Shown here one piece after another: positions 15,294-17,776 of a DNA stretch of 17,776 nt (positions are counted from its first letter, which is position 1; each line of letters begins with the position of its first letter). This DNA comes from Bacteroides sp. CAG:770 (lineage in GTDB: Bacteria; Bacteroidota; Bacteroidia; Bacteroidales; UBA932). Under the pieces are notes generated by a model. That model did no database searches. It was not told the origin of the DNA and was given only the letters and a program-made list of their open reading frames with translations. Made by a program: the position numbers and the translations under genes. Location of the stretch: the NCBI GenBank assembly GCA_000435075.1, contig FR890650.1, positions 1-17,776 of the forward strand, given 5' to 3'.

Positions 15294-16316
15294 TCAGAGC
15301 ACTTCCTTGTAGTAATATAAAGTATCCGGCTTCTGGTGATGTAAAATCTGCACGAGGTCATGAAGGATGAGGTCAGGACGGACTGCCCCGCTTTCCCAGA
15401 AATCATTGCCCCCGCCGGAAGTCACCCGAAGCGTATTATTGAAAATCTTCGGAACTTGCATTGACCTGAAAACAGGATTCTGCGAATAAAGGTCAATGCG
15501 GGTGTCACACCATCCTGTATTGAGCCAGATGTCGGCTTCTGCGGAATAACCTAGCGCCTGCTCAACGGAAATCACAGATGATTCACTTTTGCCCGGAACA
15601 GCACCAAGGACGTCGCCGCCTGCATCATTGACAAGATGTGTCATATAGTTTTCCCCACCTGGGACATACCAGGCATCCCCATAAGGGATGTTCATCAGGA
15701 CATTGACACGCGGCGAAGCCCACACGCCTGCGGCAATCTTTTTATATGATTGGCTGACAGCGTCATATACAGAATCGGCAGCAGCCATTCTCCCTGTCAT
15801 TGACCCGAAAATCTTTACATACGAAGCGCGGGCAAGAGGACTGTTCTCCAGATAATCATCGAGAACCAGTACCGGAATTCCAAGTGAACGGAGATGCGAC
15901 ACGAAGGTGCTGCCCGGCATCGAATATGTCAGCACGAGGTCCGGCTCAAGTCCGACGATTTTTTCGTAGTCAGGAGCGGCATCTGAGCCAACATCAGCGA
16001 CCAGGCCGTCCTCATAACGTCGCCTGACACATGTATCTGTGAGGTAACGGATTCCTGAGACACCACAGACCGCATCGGCTGCTCCGACAGAAGACAGGTA
16101 AGCGACGTAACTTGTAGACATACATACAAGCCGGCGCAACGGCGGCGTAAATGTAATACTGTCGGCTGCAGTCCGTATCGTTACCTGCTTGCCGCTCATG
16201 TCAATGCGGAAATGTGCTTTGTCAATGTTGTCAGCCGTATCGGTGCGTCTGCCGCAGCTGAAAACAAATGTCAGCGCGGCAATCAGGGCAGATATGATTT
16301 TCAGATGTCTTGTCAT
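15294..16316 (-). CDS. ABC-transporter substrate-binding lipoprotein (BtuF/FhuD/FepB-like)
   Basis: The 340-aa protein begins with a basic, hydrophobic signal (MTRHLKIISALIAALTFVFS) ending at Cys21, an acceptable lipobox, so it is probably a lipoprotein. The mature part has the two-lobe cluster A-III pattern of iron-siderophore/cobalamin binders: RLVCMSTSYVAYLSSVGAAD, then YEKIVGLEPDLVLTY, a long linker helix (about 160-195), and the second lobe with YVPGGENYMTHLVNDAGGD and EADIWLNTG. Such proteins deliver a ligand to a BtuCD-type permease. Here no permease, ATPase or TonB receptor lies next to it: tRNA-Thr is downstream and a divergent small membrane protein upstream, so it is an orphan. The ligand cannot be told from sequence. 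It carries seven CATTGAC words in about 1 kb, the densest stretch in the window. The ATG at 16314-16316 is the clear start. Confidence 0.92.
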   Translation of the reverse strand: MTRHLKIISALIAALTFVFSCGRRTDTADNIDKAHFRIDMSGKQVTIRTAADSITFTPPLRRLVCMSTSYVAYLSSVGAADAVCGVSGIRYLTDTCVRRRYEDGLVADVGSDAAPDYEKIVGLEPDLVLTYSMPGSTFVSHLRSLGIPVLVLDDYLENSPLARASYVKIFGSMTGRMAAADSVYDAVSQSYKKIAAGVWASPRVNVLMNIPYGDAWYVPGGENYMTHLVNDAGGDVLGAVPGKSESSVISVEQALGYSAEADIWLNTGWCDTRIDLYSQNPVFRSMQVPKIFNNTLRVTSGGGNDFWESGAVRPDLILHDLVQILHHQKPDTLYYYKEVL

Positions 16317-16338
16317 CGGGTAACTTTACTTAATCAGG

Positions 16339-16355
16339 CAAAATTATTAATTTTG
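16339..16355. promoter_or_regulatory. Palindrome formed by two divergent -7 boxes
   Basis: CAAAATTATTAATTTTG is a perfect 17-bp palindrome (odd centre at 16347). Each half is an exact TAnnTTTG box: TAATTTTG on the plus strand (16348-16355) facing the 171-aa gene, and TAATTTTG on the minus strand (16346-16339) facing the lipoprotein gene. Both starts lie about 22-25 bp away. The -33 regions are weak on both sides. It may instead, or also, be an operator. Confidence 0.6.
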
Positions 16356-16379
16356 TAGGGATTGTGAAAATTTAGTAAC

Positions 16380-16895
16380 ATGAAACAATTTGATACTAAA
16401 GTCCAGATGATGGACGCAGGAATGACTCTTTTCGAGACAGAGGAAAACTATGGAAACACACTTGGCCAGGTAAAGGCCGAGTTGGAAGTTTACGGCAAAG
16501 TACTGAGGCCCAGCGAATTGAGCGAAACCATATTGCCGGATTCCACTGGAGATTGCGATTTGTTTCTGGACTGGTCTTCAGCCTGGAGAAAGCGTTACAT
16601 TTCATGCCATCTGGAGAGTGCCGGCGAGACCGAAAAGGACGGAAAGGCCATTTACCGTTACGCGGCATCTTTCAAGGAGGGCAACAGGAGCACCATCCTG
16701 CGTGGAGCCGTAATGCTGATGTTTCTGCTGACTTTCATCTCAGAGATTTTTGTCGGTTTAAGTCTGCTGGGCAATATCCAGGGACTGGTCTGCGCCGGCC
16801 TGACCGCCTGGCTGTGGATACTCCCGAGCAGAAAGGCTCAGAACCTGGTCTTCTTCCTGATGCGAAAACTGAAAAACGACAACAGGAGCGTCTAA
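16380..16895 (+). CDS. Hypothetical small membrane protein with two C-terminal helices
   Basis: This is a 171-aa protein of unknown family. Residues 1-105 are soluble and mixed (MKQFDTKVQMMDAGMTLFE, DCDLFLDWSSAWRKRYIS, IYRYAASFKEGN). Two hydrophobic segments follow at about 108-128 (GAVMLMFLLTFISEIFVGL) and 130-148 (LGNIQGLVCAGLTAWLWIL), with a short basic tail (SRKAQNLVFFLMRKLKN). It would sit in the inner membrane with the large domain on one face. It is transcribed away from the binding-lipoprotein gene from an abutting promoter (box at 16348-16355), which leaves a leader of only about 20 nt. Promoter sharing hints at a common regulatory situation, but there is no evidence of a joint function. 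No terminator is evident before the next gene. Confidence 0.8.
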   Translation: MKQFDTKVQMMDAGMTLFETEENYGNTLGQVKAELEVYGKVLRPSELSETILPDSTGDCDLFLDWSSAWRKRYISCHLESAGETEKDGKAIYRYAASFKEGNRSTILRGAVMLMFLLTFISEIFVGLSLLGNIQGLVCAGLTAWLWILPSRKAQNLVFFLMRKLKNDNRSV

Positions 16896-16965
16896 ATTAT
16901 TAGCGCATAGACTGCACTATTCAGGACAATGAGCGGAGTATATTAAAAACTAAAAAGACACTCAA

Positions 16966-17776
16966 ATGAGCAAACTAATAAACACAGACAGCGATTATAA
17001 TCTATGGATAAGTCAACTTGTTGAACGTTACCGCAACTGTCAGATACGCGCAACGGTAAAGGCCAATGAGGAATTGCTCAGATTTTATTGGTCAACTGGA
17101 GAAGACATAGTAAAGAAGAAAGCCGAGAGCAGGTGGGGAGAAAGTGTCATAAACTCAATTAGTCAGGATTTGACATCTGCGTTGCCTGGAATCAAAGGGC
17201 TGTCACCGACCAATCTTGGCTATGCTAAAAGATTCTACTCTCTTTATTCTCAACTGGATACATTTTACCCACAGCTTGTGGGCAAAACCGAATACGAGCA
17301 ATTGAAGACTATCATCTTCCGCATTCCGTGGGGGCATCAACGTTATCTCATAGACAAATTCTATAACAATCCGAAAAGGGCATTTTACTATGTTCGATTG
17401 ACCCTTGAAAACGGATGGTCCCGTGCTGTCCTTTTAAATGCCATTGACATGGACCTCAAAGAGCCGGAAGGAAAAGCTGTCACCAATTTTTCATTGACAC
17501 TTCCGGAAGGAGATCTGGCTCAGGAAATGACAAAGGATCCATATTTATTCGATTTTGCAGCCCTGACAAAGCCATACAAAGAAGAGGAATTAAAGCTCGC
17601 TCTGATGAAAAACATTGAGCAGTTCCTTCTTGAACTCGGTACAGGATTCGCATTCATGGGACGCGAATATCGTCTTGTAGCAGGAAGTACAGAACAGTTT
17701 ATTGATATGCTCTTCTATAATACCAGATTGCGTTGTTATGTGGTTATAGACTTGTTATGTTGTGCACAACATAACA
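16966..17776 (+). CDS. DUF1016/YhcG-family PD-(D/E)XK nuclease, interrupted or cut at the catalytic motif
   Basis: The frame from ATG 16966 stays open to the end of the window (270 codons, no stop). The N-terminal DUF1016_N part shows LVERYRNCQIRATVKANEEL, FYWSTGEDIVKKK and LSPTNLGYAKRFYSLY. The following part shows IPWGHQRYLIDKF, ARTAFYYVR-like NPKRAFYYVRLTLENGWSR and YLFDFAAL. The nuclease domain starts with FLLELGTGFAFMGREYRL and reaches FIDMLFYNTRLRCYVVIDL. In this family the next residue is normally the catalytic Lys of the D/E-x-K motif, followed by a Gly/Phe segment. Here the frame reads LCCAQHN, because a perfect palindrome (17753-17776) replaces the expected sequence. The gene is therefore either disrupted at its active site or the terminal bases are not its true continuation. 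Complete members are about 340-380 aa. They act as standalone or restriction-associated nucleases, with roles mostly undefined. Confidence 0.9.
   Translation, partial: MSKLINTDSDYNLWISQLVERYRNCQIRATVKANEELLRFYWSTGEDIVKKKAESRWGESVINSISQDLTSALPGIKGLSPTNLGYAKRFYSLYSQLDTFYPQLVGKTEYEQLKTIIFRIPWGHQRYLIDKFYNNPKRAFYYVRLTLENGWSRAVLLNAIDMDLKEPEGKAVTNFSLTLPEGDLAQEMTKDPYLFDFAALTKPYKEEELKLALMKNIEQFLLELGTGFAFMGREYRLVAGSTEQFIDMLFYNTRLRCYVVIDLLCCAQHN
17753..17776. repeat. 24-bp perfect palindrome at the window end
   Basis: The arm TGTTATGTTGTG (17753-17764) is followed at once by its exact reverse complement (17765-17776), with no loop. It begins where the DUF1016 protein departs from family sequence, and the symmetry runs to the last base, so it may be longer than seen. 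It could be the end of an inserted element, a dispersed palindromic repeat or an assembly fold-back. Confidence 0.85.

Larger units (their letters stand above)
367..17498. repeat. Dispersed, strongly over-represented heptamer CATTGAC/GTCAATG
   Basis: By eye I count 34 copies. Plus-strand CATTGAC starts at 367, 1085, 1789, 1903, 3432, 6034, 7603, 7632, 9237, 11030, 12427, 13254, 14143, 14213, 14330, 15459, 15626, 15701, 15798, 17442 and 17492. GTCAATG starts at 2583, 3001, 3346, 3655, 6715, 10631, 13889, 13950, 14475, 14658, 15492, 16200 and 16221. About 2 are expected by chance for both strands. All but one (10631) lie in genes. The role is unknown. Confidence 0.7.

Noticed and set aside
15173..15406. 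Minus-strand 77-codon frame reading through the C10 tract
   Set aside because: It overlaps the lipoprotein 3' end and the tRNA promoter in another frame, with no family-like features.
1..17776. CRISPR array, toxin-antitoxin pair, prophage or complete restriction-modification system
   Set aside because: No regularly spaced repeats, cas genes, phage genes or methyltransferase are visible; the DUF1016 nuclease is alone and incomplete.

Overview
The window looks like a piece of a Bacteroidales (Bacteroidetes) chromosome, probably a gut lineage; the genus cannot be read from it. Evidence: a short primary sigma factor without region 1.1, several perfect or near-perfect Bacteroidetes -7 boxes (TAnnTTTG) upstream of genes, A/T-rich spacers in place of clear Shine-Dalgarno sites, and gene families in their usual Bacteroidetes lengths. 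Base composition is mixed, roughly half G+C, and most of the content is core housekeeping.

Layout. From 1 to about 10.6 kb all genes run on the minus strand. In transcription order they are: a DegP/HtrA periplasmic protease, primary sigma factor RpoD (strong terminator after it), arginyl-tRNA synthetase ArgS, a YgiQ-type radical SAM protein, a 120-aa protein with an acidic tail (terminator after it), a ClC chloride channel/antiporter with CBS domains, and the Tex RNA-binding protein (terminator after it). A ~300-bp divergent intergenic region then separates degP from a plus-strand cluster: dnaN (sliding clamp), a DEDDh 3'-5' exonuclease, a 187-aa protein that looks like a degenerate fumarylacetoacetate-hydrolase fold, and a BaiN/HI0933-type flavoprotein. 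These are 2, 20 and 5 bp apart and so probably one transcript. A convergent zone (14.9-15.1 kb) holds two related inverted repeats, a bidirectional terminator and a minus-strand tRNA-Thr(CGT). Beyond it are an orphan metal/cobalamin-type binding lipoprotein (minus), a divergent small two-helix membrane protein (plus), and a DUF1016/YhcG PD-(D/E)XK nuclease gene. That nuclease gene loses its family sequence at the catalytic DxK motif, where a 24-bp perfect palindrome fills the last bases of the window.

No complete defence system, CRISPR array, insertion sequence or prophage is visible. The strongest signal not explained by genes is statistical. The heptamer CATTGAC/GTCAATG occurs 34 times by eye count, against about 2 expected, on both strands, and in all four codon phases that are readily compatible with coding. 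It behaves like a genome-wide DNA word (uptake-, recombination- or protein-binding-type) rather than codon bias. Other points of note are the interrupted nuclease gene with its terminal palindrome, two divergent promoters whose -7 boxes form one palindrome, paired GGTGTAAA inverted repeats, and a structured dnaN leader carrying tiny ORFs.
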